The notes under the pieces: model-generated
Told to the model about the DNA's origin: nothing
The model's database searches: none
What the model saw: only the letters and a program-made list of their open reading frames with translations
Position numbers and translations under genes: made by a program
In this document: positions 1-11,639 of the stretch, in pieces
Layout of the letters: each line of letters begins with the position of its first letter
How positions within the stretch are numbered: position 1 is the stretch's first letter
Assembly: GCA_963573315.1 (NCBI GenBank)
Contig: OY752149.1
Coordinates: 2,170,001-2,234,000, forward strand
Direction: 5' to 3'
Source: Entomortierella parvispora
Taxonomy: Eukaryota > Mortierellomycota > Mortierellomycetes > Mortierellales > Mortierellaceae
Length of the DNA: 64,000 nucleotides

Positions 1-21
1 CTCTTCTTTTCAGCTATCGAA

Positions 22-1173
22 ATGGTACAGCGGGGTTGACCATACACATCCATGCGTCCTACAGTCGGGACCGATCCATCGATCGACACATCGACACATC
101 TATTACCACCCTTGCATCAGAATCAACATCAGGAGGCAATCTTGGACCTGGATCATTTCCTTGGACCGGAAAAGTGAGGCGATGATGAACATCTGGACAT
201 GGATTGCATTTCAGAAAGGCATGCATGCCATGACATGACACTAAATGCATGATGAATTTATGATTCGTCGTATTCGAGTCGGAACAAAACTACAGGGAAT
301 CCATGGCAGCACTCGGCACTTTCATTCTGTCGGCGTACCATACATCAAATCAGATCATTAATGAACAGACCAGGAACAGGGCCAACAAACAAAGCCATCC
401 ATGGGGAACATACGACTCATCCATGTATCCTTCGTATTTGTCGGGACCATCGTCTCTCTAGGTTAACGTTCCTAAGACCAGAAACACCTACTGCAAGGGT
501 AAGACGTGCAAGAAGCACACCGCCCACAAGGTCTCGCAGTACAAGACCGGAAAGGCCTCTCTCTTCGCCCAGGGTATGGAAACACGACACTTGCTTTGAT
601 ATTTTTGATATGCCTCATTCGATTGCAGGAACTGGATATCAGTCAACTAACAGACAAGGACTCTTTCTCATGCACTTCCCTTTACACCCTCGCGTCGACT
701 TTTGGATTCACTCGACCACCTTTTTGCCTGATATCGCACCACAACTTTCTGGACACCACCCACAATCAACCACTATGACTTTGACCATATCAACGACCTC
801 CTTGATCCCTCTCGTGATTTCTCTCTATTTGTTGACCTGAACTACCTTTGGAATATCAGGAAAGCGTCGTTATGACCGGAAGCAGTCCGGTTATGGTGGT
901 CAGACCAAGCCCGTCTTCCACAAGAAGGCCAAGACCACCAAGAAGGTCGTCCTTCGTTTGGAGTGCCAGGTCTGCAAGTACAAGCACCAGATCGCCTTGA
1001 AGCGCTGCAAGCACTTCGAGCTCGGTGGTGACCGCAAGCAGAAGGGTATGCAAATCATGTCTACGAATCAATTGGATATGAAGGTGACAAAGATTGCTGT
1101 AGTATTGATTGTTAACAACCATTCTTTTTTCATCTTTTTTTTCTGAAAAACAGGCCAGGCTCTTACTTTCTAA
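22..1173 (+). CDS. RPL42: 60S ribosomal protein eL42 (L44e/L36a)
   Basis: Cytosolic large-subunit protein at the ribosomal E site. Exons 462-573, 860-1045 and 1154-1173 join in phase and end at TAA 1171-1173, giving the conserved basic zinc-ribbon protein of about 106 residues with CxxxxC ([12 protein letters not shown]) and CQVCKYK / [10 protein letters not shown] motifs. The first exon is uncertain. Coding starts at 462 with V-N-V-P right after an acceptor, so the ATG must lie in a tiny upstream exon. The ATG at 22-24, followed directly by GTACAG, is my candidate; yeast RPL42 genes also have an intron straight after ATG. The residue at position 56 is Pro (TKP56VF), the form known from yeasts to go with cycloheximide sensitivity. 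Gene identity is very sure; the start is moderate. Confidence 0.9.
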
Positions 1174-1927
1174 ATATCGAAACGTTTCTGCCAGCATGTG
1201 CATTCTGTGTTTTTTTATGCAGAAGTAAAAAAGATCTCGGATTGAGCATGTCACCAAAAAAAAACATTATCCAATATGACAGGGATGTAGATTTGACGCA
1301 ACAGCAAGGAGGTGTGGAGGTGTGTTTGTTTTCAGTTGGGACAAGGTCCACATGATGTAATCGCAACAAACGGAGGACCGCCACAACGGTTCACAGGTTT
1401 CGGGCTGGGACAGACCACTTTACAATATTATTGTACTTTCGAGAAATAAGGGAGGGATGTATATGGGGATAGATTACCAGCATCCTGTATATGGAACAAG
1501 GGATAGAAAAAGAAAGGGGAGAGGGCTTTCCAGTGGAGGATGCAAAGAGGTGGTTTCCGCTACGTGCCCGAACAGCAGCGGCGAGTGTGAAAGAGATGAC
1601 ATTGGACAACACAGTGGTCATTACAGCGCTGTAGAGAGCACAGCGCGTGTCAGGGAGGTGTAGTTCATGGAAGTGGCGGCAAAGGCATGTTTGTGCGGAT
1701 ATGAAGGAAGAGGCAGAGGTGACCATAGCATGGCCGTCCTATTCTGGACAACAAGGAAGCGACTCTGTCCTAGTCCTGTTTCCGCCCAGTTGTCCCCTTG
1801 CTGGGTTGATTCAACATTGGCCATTCGACATTGAGTGCAATGCCTCTTCCTTTGCTTTACGTCTTTTTTTCGCCTCCCTTGTCTGCACCTACCCCCCATT
1901 TTCCAGTAAACGCTGTCCAACGGCATC
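1174..1927. other. intergenic, no gene seen
   Basis: This is the 3' flank of eL42 and the upstream region of the next locus. The short ORFs here overlap on both strands, carry no motif and look random. A pyrimidine-rich stretch occurs near 1855-1900. I see no RNA gene. Confidence 0.6.
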
Positions 1928-4900
1928 ATGCCTATCTCCAGCGTGTTCCGGCAATCTTTCCCAAACCCCTTCCATGGCCCGTCACAGAAGAAACGCCCCC
2001 GACGTGGCCACATCCGCGCAGTTAGCGCTGCCAGCTTTGCGTCCGCCTCTTCTGTTGGTGGCATCTTCGTCATCTCTGTCGCTTCAGCAGAGAGCAATAA
2101 CAATAACAACAGCAACAACAACGACAATGCCCGAATAACCGAATGCAACAGTAACACGGACGCGTCTCTTTCTCGTGCAACCAGCGCGGCCTTTGACGCT
2201 CCGACAGACATGGACGGCCTCATGGGCTCCGTAAACCGCGCAGAGAGCAGTAACATGAACGTGATGAAGGGCAGTGTTGGTCAAAATCAAGGCGGTCCTG
2301 GAAAGCCCAGCAGTAGCAGCAGCGGTGGCGACGATGGAGGAGGAACGGCTTCTCCCATATCAGACTTGTGTACCCCTACGTCTGCTTCTTTCTCGCCTTC
2401 CCCTCTCTCGCCCACCAACATTCGCTCCCCATCCAGTCCCTCGACTCCCCTCACATCATTCCTTGCGCCTGACAGCTTCTTATTGTCCTCCTCCCCTTCC
2501 TCCCCAACGTCCTTATCCCTCACAATGCCTGGTGAAGCATCTCTTGGCAAACGCTTTGGATCCGTGTTTTCCAACCATAGCCCCAAAAGCAGTTCTGATG
2601 ACAAAGTGGCCTCGCTCCAAGTGAACGAGAGTCCAAGAGTTGTCGAGCCCGACAAACAAATCCAGCTGATCAGGAAGAAGCGCTTATCTGCTGGCTCGAT
2701 GAGCCTGTCTGTGCCTATTGGTACTTTTTTATCCCACGCCTTCCGGCCCAAACATCAGCAACAGCAGCAGCAGCAGCAGCAGGAGCAGCAGAGGCAGAAG
2801 CAGAAGCAGAAGCAGAAGCAGAAGCAGAAGCAGGAGCAGGAGCAGGAGCAGAAGCAGAAGCAGAAGCAGAAGCAGAAGCAGAAGCAGCAAGAGCAGGAGC
2901 AGGAGCAGGAGCAGGAGCAGAAGCAAAAGCAGAAGCAGCAGGAGCAGGAACAGACCCATTCCACAGACCCGCCTAAGCGCAACAAACGTAGGAGCCTTCT
3001 TCAAAAACTCCCCCGGCTCGATACCAAACCCAGAATCACCGTTTCTGCAGAAACCACAACTGCCGGTACTTCTTTCCCGTCAGGAGGTCCTGTTCGCAGA
3101 AGATTCACAAATGCCACGCCCAGGAAAACCAAGGAGTCAGAGGAAAGAGAGATTGTCGCCTCGCCGGATCAACGTGACATTGAGGAGAGTGCGACTCCTG
3201 GAACAGAGGTCAAAGGAGGTACTGATGGTGATGGTGATGCTCACGCTGGTGCTGGTGCTGGTGCTGGTGCTGCTTCCAGCCCGGCTGCGGCGGATCTTTT
3301 ATCGCCATTCTATCTTCCAGCTCAGCTCCGCCCTGGCTCTTCTACCACGCTGCACAGACAACTCGAACTCACTTTGGATAGTCAGGAACCTTCTGTACCT
3401 ACTGAGCAAGAGTTCCAAGACTGGCGCAGATATAGTGAAGTCTATTATGACGATCGATGGGACCGAGCTTCTGTTCGAACAGTCGATTCGGAGACGATGC
3501 GACTCTCTGTAGACGATCCCAACTTTCCAGGATATCCAGAGCGCAATGACTTTTGGCAGCGGCACTGCAGGATCCGAGAACGTCGCTGGAAGCAACAACT
3601 TCATAAGCACCAACAGCAACTACAGACTGAGGCTAGATCTCCAGCCAGTTGGATCAACCGCATCCGAGGCAACTCGGAAGAAGAGGCAGACTCGATAATG
3701 GAAGAGGATGTCATTGACGGCGAACTCTCTGAGCAACTCCAGGAAGCAACCCTCAACCTGACTTCAGTCGCCAAGGACCAGACTGATCCATCTGCAGGTT
3801 CACAGCCTCTTAAATCGGACAATCAGGAGCGCGGCCGTCAACAGCGAGTTCGGTACACCAGCTACAGTGCCTATGCGGCGGCAATGCAGCTAAAGTCCAA
3901 AAGTAGAACGGATCGCAAACAATCCACCCACGCGTTCATCTCTAGCGTAGGTGGAGGAGAAGACCACGCCACTGGAGCATCAGCCAGGCTACTTCACGCC
4001 AAAACTTTGGGTCGGAACCATGTTGGGCCGATGCCAGATCATCCCAAAGGAGCCGTGTTGAGAGGCGCCAGCGCTGGCAGTGGCAATAATGATATGACGG
4101 GCGTCAGCGCCCAGCGACGACGACAATCGGACAGTGGAATCTTGTTTGTTGCATCGACCGCAACTACGGCCGAGGTCTATCCAGCATTGCGCCATGACCC
4201 ACAGGCGCTGCTCAGCAAGAACTTCCAGTCGGACTTTACGAAGGATCTTTGTGCAAGTAATGACACGATTCATGGAGCAGGCGTATTGAGCGAGGATGAA
4301 CTAATGATAGGATGCCTGGTGGCGTCCTATTTTGATAAAAGGGTGTTGAAGAGGGTGAAGAGCGAGTATCGCCTCAGGATGAAGCACAAGGGGACAGACG
4401 TGGAGAGGCGGCAGAAGGAGGAGTTGATCGAAGACGAGGATGAGGACGATTTGGTGGGGAATGGGTTCATGGTGCTTCAGTCGTCGTTCGGCGACCACGG
4501 TTTTTATAAGAGACTGAACGCGCCTCATAAACTCTCCACTTGTAGGGTCACTCGACGCCCTCAGCGGACGTAGCTCCACTCTTCCGAACCCCGTATACCC
4601 CAGCTGCACCCCATCCGCCCCAACCACCTCCAACAGCTGTATCACCACCACCACTCCCAAGAACACCATCAACAACAACTACATCAGTAATAAAACCGCC
4701 GCCGATCTCTGCCTAAGCCAACCCGGCCAATACGCCACTCACAATCACATATTGCCATTGCACCAGTTGCTGGAGCAAGAAGAACAGGAGCGACAAAAAC
4801 AACAGCAACAAAAGCTGGAGCAACAATATCCCGACCCAGCTCAGTCTCCTGAAGGTCGTCGTCCTAGTCACGACAAGAATGTTTCCAGTTCCTCTGATGA

Positions 4901-6617
4901 ATCCACGATAACAAGTCGGCCAAGCACTCCTTCCTTCCATCTTCTCTTTGAATCTGCCGCCAGCTCGTCCACCTCTCCCTCAATCTCACCCACGCGGCCT
5001 GAACATGGATTTTTTGAAACCGTGGTCCTTTCTCAAGAACAAGCTGGACCGTCAAGCTCAGTAGGAGGAAGCGGCAACAGTGGGCACATGCTGCTGATGC
5101 TCTGTGATGGTCGATTCCAATACTACAAGAACGGTACACGGAAGCGAGGACTTCAATGGGAGGACGACTATGATATGGCCAGCGCAGAAGATAACGCGGC
5201 TTTCTCACATGCCGTGATCCTCGAGGAGGACGAGGAGGACCCTAGTGACCGTGAGCATAACGAATCGAAGGAAGAGGCTTTAGTGGGGAAGGGCAAAGGA
5301 GTAGACCGAAACCTCCACCAAACAGAAGATATAGCTCAAGGACATCTGTCCGGAGAGTGCGAAGAGTCTCAAGTAGAAGAGCCTGGCCAAATCACTATGG
5401 ATCCACATCCAGCAAGCAATCTATCCTCGGATACCGCCAAGCACTCCAACACTATATCAAAGTCACCTGGACCCAAGACCCTGTCAACGAACGTATTGTG
5501 CCGAGCAGCCTCGACATCCTCGTACACATCGCCTCCAGCACGATCTGTTGCAAGCCCAAGCAGACTTGCATCTCTGGGCGGTGTGCGAGGCGCAAAGTCG
5601 CGTCCCTCGGTCTCGTACTCTGTCCTACCAACACTCGCCTCGGTCGCAACTCCTGCTTCCTTGAGCTCGATTGTCTCCACTAATGGTAGCTTCAATCTAC
5701 TTTCGTCGAATTCGTCACAGCTCACTCATTATCTTCGCCATCAAGAATCCTCTGGGGCTATGACGACTAGAACCACGACAACTCTCAACACTTGCTCCAC
5801 TGCAGTTGGCACACCAACAATGGGTCTCTCCTGGTCCAATTTAGCCCATTATCCAACCTCGACCTCTGATTTACTTTCGGATACCTTGGCTAAACCGGCG
5901 ACAGTCGCCCTCCTTCAGAGTAAGCAGCAGCATCAAAGCGATGAAACGCCTCCTCAGAAGATGTCAACAAGTGAACATAACACGCTCGATGGGACAGTTA
6001 CCAATGCCGACCGTAGTCTGCATTCTGAGGCGGCAGTTTTGGCAGCGACCCGACTCCCTTCAGGGTTGCTCTCTCTCCCAGTCTCGGCAACATCTTCCTT
6101 GTCCCTTGCACCAGCATCCTCTCCGAAGGAATGGCTCAAGAGAGCGTTTCCTGTCCGACAAAGGAGTGTCTCATCTACGGCATCCTCCCCGGCCACCTCT
6201 CCTGTTCAGCGATCGACAGTTGCCTTAACAACCAAAACAAGCACACTGCTCGCCGCTGCTGCGGCTACAAAAGACTTTTTGGAAACTAGAATGGCAGATG
6301 AGGAAATGGAGCAGGACCTTTGGAAGGCTCTTGATGATGAGATACAGGAGGGTGAACATGTTTTGAACAAAGAGTTGCAGAGTAAGGATAGGGGTCGTTC
6401 TCCGACGCAGCTGCGACGAGCCGATTCTTCTCCGCTGGCAACACGACCGAGGCAGCAACTTCGGGCATTGTCTATGGTCGAGCTCTCGACGTCAAAGCCA
6501 TCTCCAAACACGAAGCGGCAGCTCTGTAAATCCAACGCTCTGACATCCACCTCGACTGTGGTAACATTGGAGTCGTCGCATGGGTTATATCAATGGAACG
6601 AATTCTTTGACATGTAA
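1928..6617 (+). CDS. unrecognised Ser/Gln-rich low-complexity protein (two ORFs, junction unresolved)
   Basis: Two long open frames lie head to tail: 1928-4573 (frame 2, up to 881 codons) and a frame-3 stretch open from 4518 to the TAA at 6615-6617. They overlap by about 55 bp with no stop between them in the combined reading, so I think they are one gene with an intron or a frameshift near 4450-4600. No donor/acceptor pair in the right phase stood out. The protein is rich in Ser, Pro and Thr, with a Gln/Lys/Glu tract at about residues 276-342, a Gly-Ala repeat near 3241-3290 and an acidic patch near 4430. The second half has a compact region near 5090-5230 (residues DGRFQYYKNG, then an acidic run). 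No domain is recognised. Cytoplasmic or nuclear location is only a guess from composition. Two adjacent genes are also possible. Confidence 0.55.
2754..2952 (+). repeat. in-frame CAG/AAG/GAG triplet array (Gln-Lys-Glu tract)
   Basis: About 66 consecutive codons are almost only CAG, AAG or GAG, alternating as Gln-Lys and Gln-Glu after a starting poly-Gln run. Read on the opposite strand the same DNA gives uninterrupted Leu or Cys/Ser codons, which explains the spurious poly-Leu reading frames there. Arrays like this change length readily. Confidence 0.9.
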
Positions 6618-6836
6618 AAAAAAAAAAAAAAAGTGAATGAATGGAAAAAAAAAATGTAGAGTACTTTTAGCAGTAAAAATATGAATTGCCCTCCAGGTTC
6701 ATCAACCGTCATAACCATGCCATGCCTTCACAAGTGAGGACGCGTATCAATATCTTTGGTGAAGATGTTTTTTGTTGTTATAGTCTACATAGTTCACAAA
6801 ACAGTGGTGGCCTTATTTTTTTTTTCTCTCTGTCTT

Positions 6837-8543
6837 TCATACTGGAGCATGGGGATTATTAGGTGCAGCATGTGGGCTATTGGGTTTGGAGTGAGGACTA
6901 TTGAGCAAGGCATGGGGGTTATTGGGTGGGTTACTGGATGGGTAAGAGTAGAGAGGATAAGCAGGGGTATAAGGACGACGCGTTTCTTGGTCCGAGATCT
7001 GTTGTACATGTACGAACGTTGGCGGCTGGATGATCCAAAAACCAAAAGAACAAAGTTGTTAAAAAAGTGTTTTTTTTCTCACAACGTTTAGTGTCACTCT
7101 GACAATTGTAACACAAGCTACTTGCCTCTTCTGACGGCTCAAGTTCGGATTTGAAAGGAGTGTACGAGTACTCGACATGTGGTTGTTGCTGTTGCTGTTG
7201 TTGTTGTTGTTGTTGCTGCTGCTGCGGTTGACGTCTTTTCCTCTTTGACAATAAAAACCCAACCAGAGCACAAATAGCTACGAAGGCTCCTGCAACACCA
7301 CCCGCAATGGCGCCTATAGTGGACTTTTCATTCGACTTGACTCCTTCACTGGATCCTCCACTGGGGGTATTTGTTGAGGAAGCAGAAGGAGGAAGAGAAG
7401 TCGGATTGACTTGATTTACCCAGACATTGGCCTGGAGATCAAAGATCCCTATCAGTCCATACATACCGCCCGACACTGGATTCAAACCACCGTACAGGAC
7501 AGCGGTGTCTGTTCCGGGCATCGTTGCCGCAGAAGAGTACGGAACAAGAGGAATAAAACTTTTATCCTGAATGTTTGGAACAGAGGACCACATGTTTGTC
7601 GTCATGTCATACAAATACATGTCTGGGTTCGCAGCCGAGACGGGAGGTGTGATGCTGTGGTAGGTCGAAAGGTATCCTGGGAACACAATAAACTGGGATC
7701 CGGAAGCCAGTAGAGAACATCCATCTTGACCAACGGGCATCGTCGCAAACGGGGTGGTAGGAATAGAGATGTTCAATCCGAATTGCCAACAATCTGCAGA
7801 ATACTGTTGAGCTGCAACGGGTGGCTGGATAGAGCCCCCACAGACCACCGCGACTGGAGGGTTGATTGGGATCACGTCCATGCAGAATCCATGAAAGTTG
7901 ATCGTGAACTCTGGCATGGCAGCACCACTGATGGTCAGAGTTTTAGTATCCAGCTCCATGTATGTTGGAGGGGTGGAGCTGAAGATGGCGATAGTGTATT
8001 GATCTGGGAAAACGGCAGAATAGATTCCATATGGGCTCACCAGATTGGCCATGGAGAGGCCGGATTGAAAGGTGGGTGGGGTGGTGCTCCAACCTCCACT
8101 GGCGATATCGAAGACTGCAAATCCAATGCTATTGCCAAAAAAAAAGACTTTTCCGTCCCGGTTGACTGCACAATGAAACTGTGGCGGTAGGTTGATAGTG
8201 TCGGAGGTCATGGTAATCCATCCTGGAGGGTCGGGAAGAATAGTCCAGGGGCTGTTTGATCCTTCGATGATGGGGAGTTTGGTGCTCGCAAAGTTGGTTC
8301 CATTGAGATACTCTCGTCCAAAAAATAAGCAGAGAGTGCGTTTTAGAGGAGGCAGAGGAGATCAGGACGCAATGATAAGGCTGAATGCCAGGGGCGATCA
8401 CTTACAGCACCGCCCATGATGTAGTACGTGTTGTTATATCCAAACGAGCAACCGCCGGATCGTAGTCCTGCATCGGCATTGATGATCGTTGGTGCTAGCA
8501 AGAGGGCTAGTAGGAGAATCAGGGCTGTCCTTGTAAGCGACAT
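6837..8543 (-). CDS. kelch/galactose-oxidase-like secreted protein with C-terminal membrane anchor
   Basis: Exons 8406-8543, 7126-8310 and 6837-7025 (minus) join in phase 0 into 503 residues. Residues 1-25 are a signal peptide (MSLTRTALILLLALLL...). About 330 residues follow in kelch-like beta-propeller style, starting RSGGCSFGYNNTYYIMGGA and later YGGLNPVSGG. Then comes a Ser/Thr-rich stalk, one membrane helix at about 378-400 (AIAGGVAGAFVAICALVGFL), a basic stop-transfer KRKRR, a poly-Gln run and a Pro/Asn/His-rich cytoplasmic tail. Intron 1 uses GTAAGT; intron 2 uses a GCAAGT donor, a GC-AG intron, supported by phase and by the open tail it yields. Topology suggests a cell-surface propeller with a cytosolic tail. 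The ligand is unknown. Confidence 0.8.
7184..7222 (-). repeat. poly-Gln codon run in the kelch gene
   Basis: About 13-14 consecutive Gln codons on the minus strand, just after the basic stop-transfer residues of the kelch-like protein. Glutamines are encoded by a mixture of CAA and CAG. Confidence 0.85.
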
Positions 8544-9083
8544 GGGATATGTGATGTGAAGGTCAAAGAACGTCGGATCAAGGGGAGGGAAAGACAAGAA
8601 AGAGAAAAGACAGATGTGAAGGAAAAAAGAAGAGGCGAGCTCACATCGCACTAAAGACAGTGCGTGCGGGCTGAAGAAAAGAACGGGCGAAGTAACTACG
8701 CTGCATGCAGTGCCACACGACAAACCAGCAAAAGAGGATCTTCCAGCCGACTGCTACCCATGGGCCGTACTTGGGGAGAGGCTTGGAAGCTGGGTGAGGG
8801 GTAAAAGACCCACAAACAATTGTTCGTACCACGACGTATTCTGATAGAGAGTCGTCCTGCGCTCTGTCCTCACATTCTTCATTGCTGAGCACCATCCCTC
8901 CCAAGAACAGACGATTTCTGTCAATCTCAGTCCACAAACAACTTCTTGAAAAACGCAGCTTCACGCCTTGTTAACAAACTCCGGCTTTCTTAATACACCT
9001 TCAAGCGTTTTCCTCAGAACTTCGTATTCGTAGGTGGCCATCCCTAATTTTCATGACGCCTTGCTTTGAAATCTCGCCATCCA
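8544..9083. other. upstream region of the kelch gene, nothing else seen
   Basis: Contains the promoter side of the minus-strand kelch gene. Open frames here are short and lack motifs. Confidence 0.5.
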
Positions 9084-9700
9084 TCAACAATCTTTGAAAA
9101 CGCACCCCCAGGTTTTTCTTACAGACATCGGTCTGCTAAGAGTGGAAACAAGTGTTGGTTCCAGAATGGCGACATCAGCAGCGGCGGAGGCAACAACCGA
9201 GAGGGCAAAATAAGTTCCAAAAGCGCAGGTCGTGGAGTTCCACGGTTCTGGCACGGAGAGTGCACCAAAAAGCACAGGAATCAACCAAGAAGCAACCAGC
9301 CAAAAGAACTCTGGGATCAACAACTGATTCTTGAGACGATGACTAGAGACAACCAAAAAGTCAGGAAGAACGTTCAAAGATTCCAAGGTCCCAATGTCTC
9401 CATGGTCAATCAGTTAACCAGACAGTGTCTCCAGGAGAGATGGATCCTCCCGTTTCACAGCCTTTCGTGTACCGTTGGCATACCGATGGCATTGTCGTTA
9501 CATCTGCGTGCCAGGAACTAGTATTTAAGGAACCAGTATTTAAGACGGAGATCGGGACACCGGGACTGGTCGAAGAATCGATCAGTATAGGGTAGGTACG
9601 ATCGCCTTTCGCATCACGCGGCGGCCCACATTTCACTTCAAGTTGTTCGCTCAACTTTGGGCCAATCGTCCCGGGCTATACCATCCTGGTCGTCATTACT
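9084..9700 (-). pseudogene. possible decayed membrane-protein gene
   Basis: On the minus strand, reading from about 9700 down to 9084, coding-like sequence continues but changes frame. A frame with a TAG near 9680 carries residues such as LSEQLEVKCGPPRD and PILIDSSTSPGVPI to about 9406. A different frame then carries DHGDIGTLESLNV and two hydrophobic segments (FFWLVASWLIPVLFGAL, FGTYFALSVVASAAA) before a stop at 9084. I could not join these with good splice sites. It may be a relic of a secreted or membrane protein, or an unresolved multi-exon gene. I do not recognise the family. Confidence 0.3.
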
Positions 9701-9837
9701 ACGGACAACACATTAGGGAACTAAGCGACCATAGCGGCGCCATCCTTGTTTCCTTTTACTTCACGGTTTGACCATGCCCAGCTCTCTCCTGAATTAATAT
9801 ATTAAGCCGGTGCTTATTTATTTAAAAAGAAAAAAAG

Positions 9838-11639
9838 TTACATGTGGCATGTCGTCTGGTTGTATCCGTTCTCTTGATCCTTGATCGAGGACTGGGTCCA
9901 GACAAACGTGCCCACAATGAGGAGCATAGCCAACTGAGTAACAACGACAGAGGTCACGCCATAAATATAGGAGGCCTTCCTCGGCAATGTCTTGAGTTCC
10001 AACGTAAATGTCGAGATAGTCGTCAAGCAACCTGAGTGAGGAAACCAACAAACACAGTGAAACGCAAGGCTTGGGGTTAGCGATCTCGATAAGCAGACCG
10101 CAGAGACAAACATATCCCATACCACAGAATCCATCCTGTAATCCACTCAGGACTTGACACGCTGCCGCCGCCCCGCCTTGCCCTTCGATCGCAGTGCTGT
10201 GCTCTAAACATAGTACAACAGCCAAGACAACAGATCCGATTATATTCGATAAAAATGTCCCCACTGGGAACTTCCAACGTCTCAATCCTGCGGCATTCCA
10301 TTGGGACAAATACCATCGCAGGATCGCTCCCAGCGGCGCAAAACAGGTCGCCAGCGTGACATATCGCCAGGAGAGGTACGATTCGGTGGGCATCCAGATC
10401 GCGGCGAACACAGTTCCAAGCCAAAGCGCGCTGCAGATTGGAATTAAGAGCCAGTCTTCAATGGTCCAAAAGGCGGGTGCTTTGGGCAAGGGGATCGGCT
10501 CTGGCGTCACGGTTGCCATAGACGATGCGGCTGGAGCTGGCACGGTAATTTGCTGAAATTGCAGTTGGAGTTGCAGTTGCTGTGGTGCTGACAGAGAAGA
10601 ACACTCTTCCATTCCCGGCAGCGGCGTATTTCCTTCTGTTCCTGCCTGTGCCGTCGTGTCCTCTTCTGCGAGAACGGCCTCTATATCTAGAGGCGCAACA
10701 GAAGGCCCTGTGCCCTCAGACCTCGTTCGCTGCAGCTGCATCTGCAATTGTTGCTGAGGCAATGGCGGGGAAGAACACTCTTCCATTCCTGGTAGAGGTG
10801 TGTTTCCTTCTGTTCCTGCCTGCGCCGTCGTGTCTTCTTCAGCGAGAACAGCCTCAATATCTTCAGGTGCAACAGAGGGACCTGGAGGAAACATCGAGTC
10901 CACCTTCCAGATGAGCGCCTGTCCAAGATGATCTCCTAATTGTAATCCTGCCAAGGACATGGCCAGCGTGGCCGTCACTTCTGCGAGTGCGGAGAGGATC
11001 TATGTTCCATTAAAGGAGGCAGCGGTAGAGGTTAAACCGACTACTGTAGTTCATAAATATTTAAAAAAAAAAAAAAGTAGCCCGCCTAAGTTGGGGCATT
11101 ACATTCTGCAGAGGGCTTCGGTTTATCCGGGCAGGGTTGATCAACTGAATAAAGGTATCCAGGTTCCATGAAGAAAAGGTCGTAATCGATCCACATAGCC
11201 CCGAGCTCAAAGCGACATAAAAGAAAGGCCCCAACCAATGGCCCCGTTTGGATCCTTTGTAGTATAAAAGTCCGAAGCCCCTTTCAATCCATTCTCGAGT
11301 CGCAATGAGGCAACCCAAAATCAAACAGCCGATAAACTGTGGCCAAACCAACTCAAATATTTGTTGACCTGCAAAGGATTCGATCGACTTGACACCCAGA
11401 CGTATCAAGAGACCTAGGATCGCAAATGGGATAATGAGGGCTGCTTGAAGAACGTTCAGTCCTCGACGGAACTGAAGAAGAGAGAGAAGAGATGCAGGGA
11501 AGGGCTTTTTTTGGAGAGGCTCATTTTTGTTCCGGCGGTAAGTGGCTGTCGATGCAGCATGTACTCGAATCCATGATGGTTGTTGCATGGTCGGCATTGC
11601 CGTTGCTGCAATTAGAAGGATCTGCGGTGTGCAGAACAA
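9838..11639 (-). CDS. FEX1: fluoride export channel (FEX, double CrcB domain)
   Basis: Fungal FEX proteins are plasma-membrane fluoride channels made of two fused CrcB halves that protect enolase and pyrophosphatase from fluoride. Exons 11103-11639, 10999-10123 and 10031-9838 (minus) join in phase and give 535 residues. Half 1 carries IGCLILG and GLCGSITTFSSW (residues about 147-158). Half 2 carries GTFLSNIIGS and, across the second intron, GLQDGFCG-CLTTISTF. Intron 1 (GTAATG...TAG, 103 bp) is the less certain one: it skips an in-frame stop and joins residues SPLQN to ILSALAEV. The inter-domain linker is unusually long because a 58-residue block is duplicated. The start may be any of three N-terminal Mets at 1, 15 and 18. 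Confidence 0.88.
10553..10900 (-). repeat. 174-bp tandem duplication inside the FEX linker
   Basis: Two diverged copies are offset by exactly 174 bp (58 codons). Both encode the same acidic block (DIEAVLAEEDTTAQAG, NTPLPGMEECSS) followed by a Gln-rich tail. The copies differ at many silent sites, so the duplication is not recent, yet the amino acids are nearly identical. Confidence 0.85.

Noticed and set aside
1391-2290. Overlapping ORFs on the minus strand between eL42 and the low-complexity gene
   Set aside because: They overlap one another and the start of the plus-strand gene, with repeat-derived Leu runs and no conserved features.
2729-3004. Minus-strand reading frames made almost entirely of Leu or Cys/Ser
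   Set aside because: They are the antisense of the CAG/AAG/GAG array and have no independent coding signal.
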